Source of the DNA: Clostridia bacterium
Lineage (GTDB): Bacteria > Bacillota > Clostridia > UMGS1883
DNA length: 5,802 nucleotides
Assembly (NCBI GenBank): GCA_017468215.1
Contig: JAFUJG010000012.1
Span: 1 to 5,802, forward strand
Direction: 5' to 3'
Shown: positions 1 through 5,802 of the stretch, piece by piece
How the letters are laid out: each line of letters starts with the position of its first letter
Numbering within the stretch: the stretch's first letter is position 1
The notes under the pieces: generated by a model
What the model was told of the DNA's origin: nothing
Database searches by the model: none
What the model saw: only the letters and a program-made list of their open reading frames with translations
Position numbers and translations under genes: made by a program

Positions 1-1893
1 CTTGATATAGCAGATGGTGAGTATAGTACCGCAAATCTTACTCTTATAGCGGCTGACAATAAATTTTTGATTAAAAAGATTACGGAGAACGCTTTAACAT
101 ACGCTGACCGCTTTGAATTTGCTTTTACAGTTCCAAGTGATGGTGATTATACACTAACATGCTTTGCAGATGATGCATATACAGTAGCATATGATAGTGA
201 TGGCGACGGAGAAAATGAGACGACAACATCTGCTCATCAAATCTATATACTTAATAATGGTAGTGCTATAGACGGTGCAACAGTAAGACTGAGCAATTCA
301 ATAAGAAATACATATACATATAGTCTTATTGCCGGTGTAACTTACACGTTGCGACTTATGGTGAGCAGCACAGAAGTTGCTAATCTGTTTTATTCTGAAA
401 ATTCGGGAATAGAAATAGCGTTTAAATTGCAACTCGAAAAAGGACGCACAGCTACAGAATGGGAAGACCCAAGAAAAGAAAGCAAGTACAGAATTCCTTA
501 CCCGGTGACAAAAGAAGGGTTTGAAGCGGCTGTAAATGACTTGAAAGCGTTGATTGGGGCTTCGGTTAACGGATTGACAGATGTGAATTCTGTAGACAGC
601 GAATATGCAGATGTGGATAATGTGCCTGCAAATAAGATTATCAGATATAGCACTTCAAACCTGTTCAATACTCCTGATGGCAAAAGCGGTACACTTGTTT
701 CGCTCGCATACGATAAAAGTGTGGAAAATGGAAAAATTCATATATTTATAGCAAGCGATAACACCTTATATTACAGAATATGCTGGAAATCAGCGTGGAA
801 ACCGTGGGTTGATACGTCGAAGCATGAGATTTCACTTAGCTTTGATGATGGAGCCTTGATTTCAGGAGGAATGCTTTCTGACACTAATAAGTATTCAACT
901 ATGGCAGATATTCCTTCCAATAGCATCTTCACACTGATAACAACTGGTTTTACCGATATACCTGAAGCTGTGACTGGAACTGTTGTTACACTCGGACAAG
1001 CGCCTGGAGCAGGAAAAAACGGTGCTGTTCAAATATACGTAACAAGAGTAAGAAATGTGTATTTACGCATATGCTGGAGCGGTTCATATACTCAGTGGAA
1101 TAGATTGGTAAGCTACTCAGACATTACAAAAGAAATAAATACGGTAGAAACAAGACGAGATTATTATGCGTGCTTTTCACTTTTTGAAACTATCGGTGTG
1201 CTTGGTGACAGCTACGCATCAGGTTCGTTCAGTGAAGATGGACAAGCAACATCTGTAGCTCACTATAATCTTTCGTGGCCTCAAATTCTTGGCAGGAGAA
1301 ATGGGGTTGAAGTAACAAATTACACTAAAGGCGGTATTGATACTGCAAATTGGCTTACCAATACAACATATGGATTGCCGAAGCTTGTAAGTGATAAGCC
1401 AAGAGGATTGTACATTCTTGCTTTGGGTCGTAATGATACGAAGTTAGGCGTAGAATATATTGGTTCTGTAGATGCATTGACAGGAGAGTATGTAGATTAC
1501 CCTGATACATTCTGTGGCAATTATGGAAGAATTATTGAGCAGATACAAGAACACGCTCCTAACGCAAAGCTGGTAATGCTTACCTGTGGATATACCAACG
1601 AAGGACAGATTGAGTTTGACATTGCAATTAAAATGATAGCTACGCATTACGGATTACCGTGCATGGATGCGGTGGATGATGATTATTTTACATCTGAATA
1701 TTATCTGCTTGGAAGGTACAGAGGTGATAATCATCCTATGCCGATACAGTATGCAGGCATGGAGTTGGCTATTGAGCGATTGTTCAACAAGTGCGTTTGT
1801 GACTATAAGGACTATTTTACATTTTATTACGGCACAGAAAGTGATTTAACAATCGCTGCCAACGAATTGGAGGCGACACTTAATGGCGAATGA
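1..1893 (+). CDS. Phage tail-tip/baseplate appendage protein with knob repeats and SGNH esterase domain (5' partial)
   Basis: The reading frame is open from base 1 with no stop, so the true start lies upstream; the TTG at 67 is only the first start-like codon. In the window it encodes 630 residues, numbered here from base 1. Residues 1-157 are beta-rich and end in KLQLEKGRTATEWEDP (142-157), a pattern typical of Gram-positive phage minor structural proteins. Two homologous knob-like units follow at about 202-270 and 298-370, both with a Y-x-RICW signature and a closing W. The C-terminal domain (about 395-590) looks like an SGNH/GDSL hydrolase: GDS with Ser404, a Gly block at 444-445, GRND with Asn478, and DNH with Asp576 and His578. 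Such domains remove acyl groups from carbohydrates, so a role in trimming or binding the host surface polymer is inferred. The substrate is unknown. It leads into the next gene with an 11-base overlap. Confidence 0.85.
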   Translation, partial: LDIADGEYSTANLTLIAADNKFLIKKITENALTYADRFEFAFTVPSDGDYTLTCFADDAYTVAYDSDGDGENETTTSAHQIYILNNGSAIDGATVRLSNSIRNTYTYSLIAGVTYTLRLMVSSTEVANLFYSENSGIEIAFKLQLEKGRTATEWEDPRKESKYRIPYPVTKEGFEAAVNDLKALIGASVNGLTDVNSVDSEYADVDNVPANKIIRYSTSNLFNTPDGKSGTLVSLAYDKSVENGKIHIFIASDNTLYYRICWKSAWKPWVDTSKHEISLSFDDGALISGGMLSDTNKYSTMADIPSNSIFTLITTGFTDIPEAVTGTVVTLGQAPGAGKNGAVQIYVTRVRNVYLRICWSGSYTQWNRLVSYSDITKEINTVETRRDYYACFSLFETIGVLGDSYASGSFSEDGQATSVAHYNLSWPQILGRRNGVEVTNYTKGGIDTANWLTNTTYGLPKLVSDKPRGLYILALGRNDTKLGVEYIGSVDALTGEYVDYPDTFCGNYGRIIEQIQEHAPNAKLVMLTCGYTNEGQIEFDIAIKMIATHYGLPCMDAVDDDYFTSEYYLLGRYRGDNHPMPIQYAGMELAIERLFNKCVCDYKDYFTFYYGTESDLTIAANELEATLNGE

Positions 1894-2494
1894 TAAGGTA
1901 AAAGTGCTTATGGCAAGAGCGAATAATGTCATCGCAGCGGTGAAGGCGGCTATCATAGCAAAGGGCATTGATGTGCCTGAGGGAACGGATGCAGAGGAAT
2001 ATGCAGGGCTTATAGCTTCTATTGAAGGCGGTGGTGAAGATATAGAGACTGCCTATAACGAAGGCTACGAACAAGGCAAAGCGGACGAATACAAGAGGCT
2101 GTTCAACGCAATGGTTAATAACAGCGAACCTGTTGGTGATATTGTGATTGAAGCTGAAACAATAAAGGGAAGTTGTTTCAGTAGCAACAAAAATATCACA
2201 GGTGTTGAAATGACAAAAGTAAAAGAAATCGGCAACATGGCATTTTACTTATGTACAAATCTTATATATGCGATAATTTCCGCAACGTGCGAAACGGTAG
2301 GGACGAATGCTTTTGCCTATAATAGTAACCTTGCATCAGTTACGTTTAAAGGTACACCGACTTCAATAGGAAGTAACTGTTTTACAGGTTGCAATAAGCT
2401 TTTAGATATTTATGTTCCTTGGAGTGAGGGTGAGGTTACTGATGCCCCGTGGGGAGCAACGAATGCAACCGTGCATTATAACACGGAGGTATAA
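1883..2494 (+). CDS. BspA-type leucine-rich repeat (LRR_5) phage tail accessory protein
   Basis: This encodes 203 residues. The ATG at 1883 lies inside the end of the tail gene and is preceded by GGAGG at 1869-1873, nine bases upstream, which supports both this start and translational coupling. Residues 20-47 carry the element AKGIDVPEGT...YAGLIASI, which I recall from small tail-region proteins of Gram-positive phages. A charged AYNEGYEQGKADEY segment follows (57-70). About three BspA-like repeats lie at 107-176, each built around an IG/VG-x-N-x-F/A-F core and a following N-L step. The C-terminal cap (177-200) contains YVPWSEGEVTDAPWGA, a typical ending of such repeats in Clostridia. There is no signal peptide or membrane segment. 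BspA repeats bind proteins or surfaces in other systems, so a host-contact or baseplate decoration role is inferred from the domain and from its place between tail and lysis genes. Confidence 0.75.
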   Translation: MANDKVKVLMARANNVIAAVKAAIIAKGIDVPEGTDAEEYAGLIASIEGGGEDIETAYNEGYEQGKADEYKRLFNAMVNNSEPVGDIVIEAETIKGSCFSSNKNITGVEMTKVKEIGNMAFYLCTNLIYAIISATCETVGTNAFAYNSNLASVTFKGTPTSIGSNCFTGCNKLLDIYVPWSEGEVTDAPWGATNATVHYNTEV

Positions 2495-2509
2495 CACTTG
2501 AAACAATAG
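2485..2509 (+). promoter_or_regulatory. Orphan Shine-Dalgarno followed by a three-codon mini-ORF
   Basis: GGAGGT at 2485-2490 is a near-consensus ribosome binding site lying in the last codons of the LRR gene. Seven bases downstream is TTG (2498), but the frame stops after three codons (TTG AAA CAA TAG, 2498-2509). No gene uses this site, since the holin start is about 100 bases away with its own site. It may be a remnant of a deleted gene, a site that keeps ribosomes near the holin leader, or chance. Confidence 0.3.
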
Positions 2510-2526
2510 AGAGAACACACGGAGAA

Positions 2527-2563
2527 TGCACAAAAAACGCACAAAAAATGCACTCAGTGCGTT
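2527..2563 (+). repeat. Tandem 11-base units and hairpin in the holin leader
   Basis: Near-identical 11-base units TGCACAAAAAA (2527-2537) and CGCACAAAAAA (2538-2548) are followed by the start of a third (TGCAC, 2549-2553). AACGCAC (2536-2542) is the exact reverse complement of GTGCGTT (2557-2563), giving a 7-bp stem with a 14-base loop. GTGC at 2557-2560 could instead pair with any of the three GCAC copies (2528, 2539, 2550). The structure ends seven bases before the holin ribosome binding site, so an influence on holin translation is possible but unproven. Confidence 0.45.
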
Positions 2564-2585
2564 GAATGAAAGAAAGGTGGATTTT

Positions 2586-3005
2586 ATGAAAACAGGTATT
2601 TTAACAGGTATTGGTGCAATTGGTGGTTTTATCGCTTCCTTTTTCGGGGGGTGGAGTACTGCCTTGACCACATTGGTTATTTTTATGGCTATTGATTACA
2701 TAACAGGAATCATTGTTGCGGGCGTTTTTCACAATAGCGGAAAAACAAAAAATGGAGCTTTAGAGTCAAGGGCAGGTTGGAAGGGCCTTTGCAGAAAAGG
2801 AACAACCCTTTTGATTGTCCTCATTGCTCATAGGCTTGACATGGTAATGGGGACAACCTTTGTTACAGATGCCGTGACGATTGGTTACATAGCGAATGAG
2901 GCCATCAGTATTGTTGAAAATGCAGGCTTGATGGGGCTTCCCATTCCTTCTGTGATAACAAAGGCTATTGAGGTTTTAAAGAAAAGAGAAGAAGGTGAAC
3001 AGTAA
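2586..3005 (+). CDS. Phage lysis holin, TcdE/phage_holin_4 (toxin secretion/lysis) type
   Basis: This encodes 139 residues, a usual length for this family. The ATG at 2586 is chosen because AAGGTGG (2574-2580) lies five bases upstream. An in-frame ATG at 2526 would add 20 basic residues but has only a weak ribosome binding site. Hydrophobic stretches lie at about 4-20, 26-47, 72-88 and 92-112. The family pattern is clear: IDYITGI at 36-42 in the second hydrophobic segment, a polar loop with S61-R-A-G-W-K-G-L, then a segment ending in LIAHRLD (79-85). The C-terminus is charged (KKREEGE). Holins of this family form lesions in the cytoplasmic membrane that let endolysin reach the wall; relatives also export large clostridial toxins. 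The stop codon overlaps the start of the endolysin gene by one base (TAATG), the standard holin-endolysin cassette order. Confidence 0.9.
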   Translation: MKTGILTGIGAIGGFIASFFGGWSTALTTLVIFMAIDYITGIIVAGVFHNSGKTKNGALESRAGWKGLCRKGTTLLIVLIAHRLDMVMGTTFVTDAVTIGYIANEAISIVENAGLMGLPIPSVITKAIEVLKKREEGEQ

Positions 3006-4387
3006 TGTTTGCCGAAAAATATATGCTGCCTGCAGACCGAATTCCCGACTGTAGAGACCAGGGGAAGCTCGACATATGTGTAGCAATGGCAATAACAGCT
3101 GTTATGCAGATTTTGCACTACATAAAAACAGGGGAAAGAAAACAGTTTTCGCCTACATTTGCGGCAGGCGTATGGCGTGACCCTGAAAATCGAAAAATGC
3201 GGAGCCTTGTTCCGGAGACCGCACTTGAGTATGCAGTGGAGCTGGGATGCCCATATAACGATGATTTGCCTGTATTAATGCAAAACCCCGAAGCTTTTGA
3301 CTATGTTGAGGCACACCCGGAACTGTATGAAAAGGCTACGGAAAATAAACTGATAAGCGGGTTTGAAGTTTTAAATGCGGGAAAAAGAGAAGAACGTATT
3401 CTGCAGATTAAGAAAGCTCTGATTGAATGTCAATATCCTGTTGTGGCGGTAGTTAAAGAGAAACCGAGTAGCCACTGTGTGCCTATTATAGGTTGGGATG
3501 ATAATAAAGAGCGTTTTTACGTTATGAATTCCTGGGGAGATAAGGGCGGTGCAAAAGGGATTGATTCGTACAAATATACGGATTTAAAGAAAGGCTATAA
3601 GATATTACCTGCAGAGGAAAAGAAAGAGCTTGAGGAGGGCACGGAAATGGCAGTAAAAACATACAGTTTAAGAATAGATGGAGAAAAACTGTTGTCAAAG
3701 AATTTTAAGGTTAAAGAGTTTCGTTGCAAGGACGGAAGTGACAAAATTCTGATTGATACGAAGCTTGTGGAGCTGTTGCAGAAGATACGAGATTTCTTCG
3801 GAAAGCCTGTGACAATCACGTCCGGTTATCGCAATGCTACATATAATACAAAGATAGGTGGTGCGAACAATAGTCAACATATGTATGGCACTGCTGCAGA
3901 TATAAAGGTGCAGGGTGTTGACCCTTTAATGGTGGCAAGGTATGCGGAAATTGTTATGCATGACAAAGGCGGCATCGGCTACTATTATTCGGATAGCAAT
4001 TTCACCCATGTTGACGTGAGGACAAGCAAAGCACGTTGGAAGAATGGTGCAGGCAGTGAAGATGTGAGTGTGAAAAACCACGGTATGATTTATGTTGCTG
4101 ACATTATTAATGAGCTTTACGCACGAGATATTATAACCGACAGAGAACTGTGGCAGAAGAAGCTCGTCGATGATAAAAATGCATACTGGCTTGCAAGGAA
4201 AGCTGCAGCATTTACGGTGAATAGGGGGAGAAGCACCACATATGGCGATGTAGGTGATGTTGAAGATATTGTTAAAGCCCTTAATCAGCGAGGTATTATA
4301 ACTGACACAGAGCTGTGGAAAAGAGAATTGCCGGAGGATATAAACCTTTATTGGTTGGCAAGAAAAATTTGTAATATGACAAAATGA
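3005..4387 (+). CDS. Modular endolysin: papain-like C1 cysteine peptidase + M15 zinc peptidase + two C-terminal repeats
   Basis: This encodes 460 residues starting at ATG 3005, with GAAGGTG (2991-2997) seven bases upstream. Residues 1-205 match a papain-fold C1 peptidase: Q19-G and C25 in DQGKLDICVAMA, H157 in SSHCVPIIGW, and N175-S-W-G, which is the full Gln/Cys/His/Asn set. No propeptide precedes the mature-like start. An acidic linker (about 205-213) leads to a Peptidase_M15_3-like domain (about 215-345): KNFKVKEFRCKDG, then TSGYRN, and the probable zinc ligands H292 and D299 (SQHMYGTAAD) and H335 (HVD). M15 enzymes cleave peptidoglycan peptide bonds. Residues 364-404 and 419-459 are two copies of a unit reading L-x4-IITD-x-ELW...YWLARK, probably wall-binding. 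There is no signal peptide or membrane anchor, which fits holin-dependent release. The role of the C1 domain (stem-peptide cleavage or attack on surface protein) is not decidable from sequence. Confidence 0.88.
   Translation: MFAEKYMLPADRIPDCRDQGKLDICVAMAITAVMQILHYIKTGERKQFSPTFAAGVWRDPENRKMRSLVPETALEYAVELGCPYNDDLPVLMQNPEAFDYVEAHPELYEKATENKLISGFEVLNAGKREERILQIKKALIECQYPVVAVVKEKPSSHCVPIIGWDDNKERFYVMNSWGDKGGAKGIDSYKYTDLKKGYKILPAEEKKELEEGTEMAVKTYSLRIDGEKLLSKNFKVKEFRCKDGSDKILIDTKLVELLQKIRDFFGKPVTITSGYRNATYNTKIGGANNSQHMYGTAADIKVQGVDPLMVARYAEIVMHDKGGIGYYYSDSNFTHVDVRTSKARWKNGAGSEDVSVKNHGMIYVADIINELYARDIITDRELWQKKLVDDKNAYWLARKAAAFTVNRGRSTTYGDVGDVEDIVKALNQRGIITDTELWKRELPEDINLYWLARKICNMTK
3632..3649 (+). 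promoter_or_regulatory. Internal ribosome binding site and in-frame ATG at the C1/M15 junction of the endolysin
   Basis: GAGGAGGG (3632-3639) is followed seven bases later by ATG (3647-3649), which is in frame with the endolysin. This is a better match to the Shine-Dalgarno consensus than the site used by the full-length protein. Starting here would give a 246-residue product containing the whole M15 domain and both C-terminal repeats but no C1 domain. Its N-terminus, MAVKTYSLRIDG, looks like a natural start of a free-standing M15 lysin. Two readings are possible: the gene makes two proteins, as shown for some other endolysins with internal starts, or two once-adjacent genes fused and the old start signal remains. 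The encoded linker (EEG) could also produce the purine run by chance. Confidence 0.55.
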
Positions 4388-4396
4388 GTTTCGTAT

Positions 4397-4429
4397 AAAA
4401 ACGCCCTTGCAGTGTGCAGGGGCGTTTTT
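4397..4429 (+). terminator. Strong rho-independent terminator after the lysis cassette
   Basis: A 15-bp stem pairs 4397-4411 with 4415-4429 around a 3-base loop (GTG), with one G-U pair (T4407-G4419) and no other mismatch. The GC-rich core CGCCC/GGGGCG is flanked by an A-run on the left and five Ts (4425-4429) on the right, so it could also work on the opposite strand. It begins ten bases after the endolysin stop and separates the lysis operon from the next gene. Confidence 0.93.
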
Positions 4430-4457
4430 CGCAGTGTGACAGAAGTTGTAATAGAAT
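4428..4457 (+). promoter_or_regulatory. Tentative promoter for the downstream gene
   Basis: The terminator implies that the next gene needs its own promoter within 4430-4513. The best -10 candidate is TAGAAT (4452-4457), five of six matches to TATAAT. The best -35 at a tolerable 18-base spacing is TTCGCA (4428-4433), a weak match overlapping the terminator T-run. TATAAA at 4489-4494 lacks a correctly spaced -35 and is too close to the ribosome binding site. A phage-specific or alternative-sigma promoter would not be recognised by this inspection. Confidence 0.22.
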
Positions 4458-4513
4458 ATGGATAAAGGTGTTTGGTGATTTAACACTCTATAAAAGAAGG
4501 AGAGGATTTTATT

Positions 4514-5802
4514 ATGGCAAAAAACTGGAATGAAGATACCGAAAAAAACGTGCATGGCGTTGTAAATGAAAAAAGCAAGTGGCAGGCGGCATATGAAGCA
4601 GGTGACGAGGAAGGCATGAAGGCTGCTCAGGATGCGGCAAAGGGATATTATAAATCTCTTACTGATTCGGGTAATTATGATGTGGCGAAGGAGCTACAGG
4701 CAAGTGATTATGATGCAGCAAGAGGTTTTCTCGAAAACTACAAAGGCACAAAGCCTACAGATACGAACAGAGGTATGGCAACTGAAAACATAAGGACAGC
4801 CACCGACACCTCAAAGAAGCACAGCGAATTTGCAGGCGATTTTGAGCAGATGTGGAAAGAGGGGTATCAGAACCAGGAAGACAGGATAAACGCTGACCCT
4901 ATGAGCACAGAAGCGGCAAAAAATATTATGAAGGTATACAACGGCCTTGGCGATGCAGCAAGAGGCGATACCCTTGCAGACGGAAGTGTGAGAAATGACG
5001 GAAACCTTGACAGCTTTACAAAGGCAAATGCTGACAGACAGAAGCAGGCTTATACAGATGCGGGTGTTGAATCTGTTTTTGATTTGCACGACAGAAATGT
5101 TTGGGCGGGCGGACAGAATTACCGTGATATGCTTGCAGGTGGCGAGCTTGTGGGCAACGAATATGACGGAGCAGTTGAAAACGCTGTTAAAACAGCTGAA
5201 AGCGCTACCGATATTGAGAACGCAAACAAGCAGAGTGATGTGAGCGTTCAGGCACAGGAAGCAGAAATTACAGGTGAAGTGCCCGAGGCGTTGACAAGAA
5301 AGAACAATCAGTTCTTTGACGAAAGCGGTAAGCTCATTAATCCCGATTTGGATTACCAGGAAATTATTAACACTGCTACTGCTAACGGTGACATGAAAAC
5401 CGTTGAAGATGCAGAGGCGGCAAGAGCATGGAAAATAATTAATGTGCCCGGCTACAGTCAGTATGTACCGGAAATTAAAACATCTTCGGCAAAGCAGACT
5501 GAAGCAGGAAGGCAGTTTGACGAAAATGTGAGACTTTCTGAAGAAGGAAACAACCTTGCTAAGTATGAAATTGACAAGAGCGCTGAGGTTTCGAGAGAAA
5601 AGACAGCGGCAGAACTTTACGCCGAAGCGGCACAGTACGAGGCCATGGGTATGCCTGAGGTTGCCGCAAGCTTAAGAAAATATGCAGACAGCAGAAGCGA
5701 GAGCGTAGAAAATGCGGATAGTACAGCAGGAACAGAACCGGCAAAGGCTGAAAGCGTTGCAACTGCAGAAGAAGCACCTGAAGCAGCTGATGACACTATC
5801 AA
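4514..5802 (+). CDS. Ala/Glu/Asp-rich helical-repeat protein of unknown function (3' partial)
   Basis: The frame is open from ATG 4514 to the window end: 429 complete codons plus two bases. AAGGAG (4497-4502) supports the start. I do not recognise the protein. It is acidic, alanine-rich, has no cysteine in the visible part, and has no signal peptide or membrane segment, so it is probably cytoplasmic or part of a virion. Short helical units recur: residues 23-46 (W-x-AAYEAGDEEGMKAAQDAAKGYY), 280-308 (Y-x2-IINTATANGDMKTVEDAE, then AARAWKI) and 365-391 (AELYAEAAQYEAMGMPEVAA, then SLRKYA). They share an Ala-rich helix, a short turn (Gly-Asp in the first two) and a second Ala-rich helix. From memory, similar short units occur in Clostridia phage or prophage proteins; this is weak evidence. 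Residues 393-429 are a low-complexity acidic Ser/Glu/Ala stretch, probably disordered. The gene follows a strong terminator, so it belongs to a new transcription unit, phage or host. Confidence 0.8.
   Translation, partial: MAKNWNEDTEKNVHGVVNEKSKWQAAYEAGDEEGMKAAQDAAKGYYKSLTDSGNYDVAKELQASDYDAARGFLENYKGTKPTDTNRGMATENIRTATDTSKKHSEFAGDFEQMWKEGYQNQEDRINADPMSTEAAKNIMKVYNGLGDAARGDTLADGSVRNDGNLDSFTKANADRQKQAYTDAGVESVFDLHDRNVWAGGQNYRDMLAGGELVGNEYDGAVENAVKTAESATDIENANKQSDVSVQAQEAEITGEVPEALTRKNNQFFDESGKLINPDLDYQEIINTATANGDMKTVEDAEAARAWKIINVPGYSQYVPEIKTSSAKQTEAGRQFDENVRLSEEGNNLAKYEIDKSAEVSREKTAAELYAEAAQYEAMGMPEVAASLRKYADSRSESVENADSTAGTEPAKAESVATAEEAPEAADDTI

Noticed and set aside
67..69. TTG as the start of the tail protein
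   Set aside because: The frame is open back to base 1, no ribosome binding site precedes 67, and the domain is already in progress, so the gene is simply cut by the window edge.
1700..2494. Diversity-generating retroelement target in the tail or LRR gene
   Set aside because: No C-type lectin-like C-terminus, template repeat or reverse transcriptase is visible in the window.
3600..3650. Frameshift or two separate genes between the C1 and M15 domains
   Set aside because: The reading frame is continuous from 3005 to 4387 with no stop, so the annotation is one fused gene; the internal start is kept as a finding instead.
4409..4438. Direct repeat GCAGTGTG at 4409-4416 and 4431-4438
   Set aside because: Only eight bases, one copy lies inside the terminator hairpin, and nothing suggests an attachment site or operator.
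4472..4494. TTGGTG and TATAAA as a promoter pair
   Set aside because: The spacing is only 11 bases, too short for a sigma-A promoter, and TATAAA is immediately before the ribosome binding site.
3926..4555. Long antisense open frame (209 codons) across the endolysin 3' end and terminator
   Set aside because: It lies opposite well-supported M15 and repeat coding sequence, crosses the terminator and the start of the next gene, and its translation is Cys/His/Ile-rich without any recognisable domain.
5559..5802. Minus-strand open frames opposite the Ala/Glu-rich gene
   Set aside because: Long antisense frames are expected opposite GCA/GAA-rich codons; the plus frame has a ribosome binding site, a plausible start and repeat structure.

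Overview
The window reads as the late region of a phage or prophage of a low-to-moderate-GC Gram-positive host, most likely an anaerobic gut Clostridia-type Bacillota. This placement is an inference. It rests on AGGAGG-like ribosome binding sites, a TcdE/phage_holin_4-type holin, a BspA-type leucine-rich repeat protein of the kind common in Clostridia prophages, and a zinc-dependent M15 endolysin domain. No rRNA, tRNA, integrase, att site, CRISPR array or insertion sequence was seen.

Layout, all on the + strand. (1) 1-1893 is the 3' part of a tail-tip or baseplate appendage protein: a beta-rich N-terminal part, two pyocin-knob-like repeats and a C-terminal SGNH-type esterase domain with its catalytic residues. 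(2) 1883-2494 overlaps it by 11 bases and encodes a small BspA/LRR_5 protein, probably a tail accessory or receptor-contact protein. (3) 2495-2585 is a short gap with an orphan Shine-Dalgarno, tandem 11-base units and a hairpin. (4) 2586-3005 is the holin. (5) 3005-4387 overlaps the holin stop by one base and encodes an unusual endolysin: an N-terminal papain-like C1 cysteine peptidase, an M15 zinc peptidase and two C-terminal repeats that are probably wall-binding. (6) 4397-4429 is a strong intrinsic terminator closing the operon. (7) 4514 to the window end is the 5' part of an Ala/Glu/Asp-rich protein of unknown function in a new transcription unit.

Genes 1-4 form one tightly packed, probably translationally coupled operon: host surface contact and surface-polymer trimming (1, 2), then membrane permeabilisation (holin) and wall digestion (endolysin). 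The best candidates for something new are the C1-plus-M15 endolysin architecture and, inside it, a consensus ribosome binding site and in-frame ATG at the domain junction. These could yield a second, free-standing M15 lysin of 246 residues from the same gene. The gene after the terminator is unrecognised and may also be worth study.
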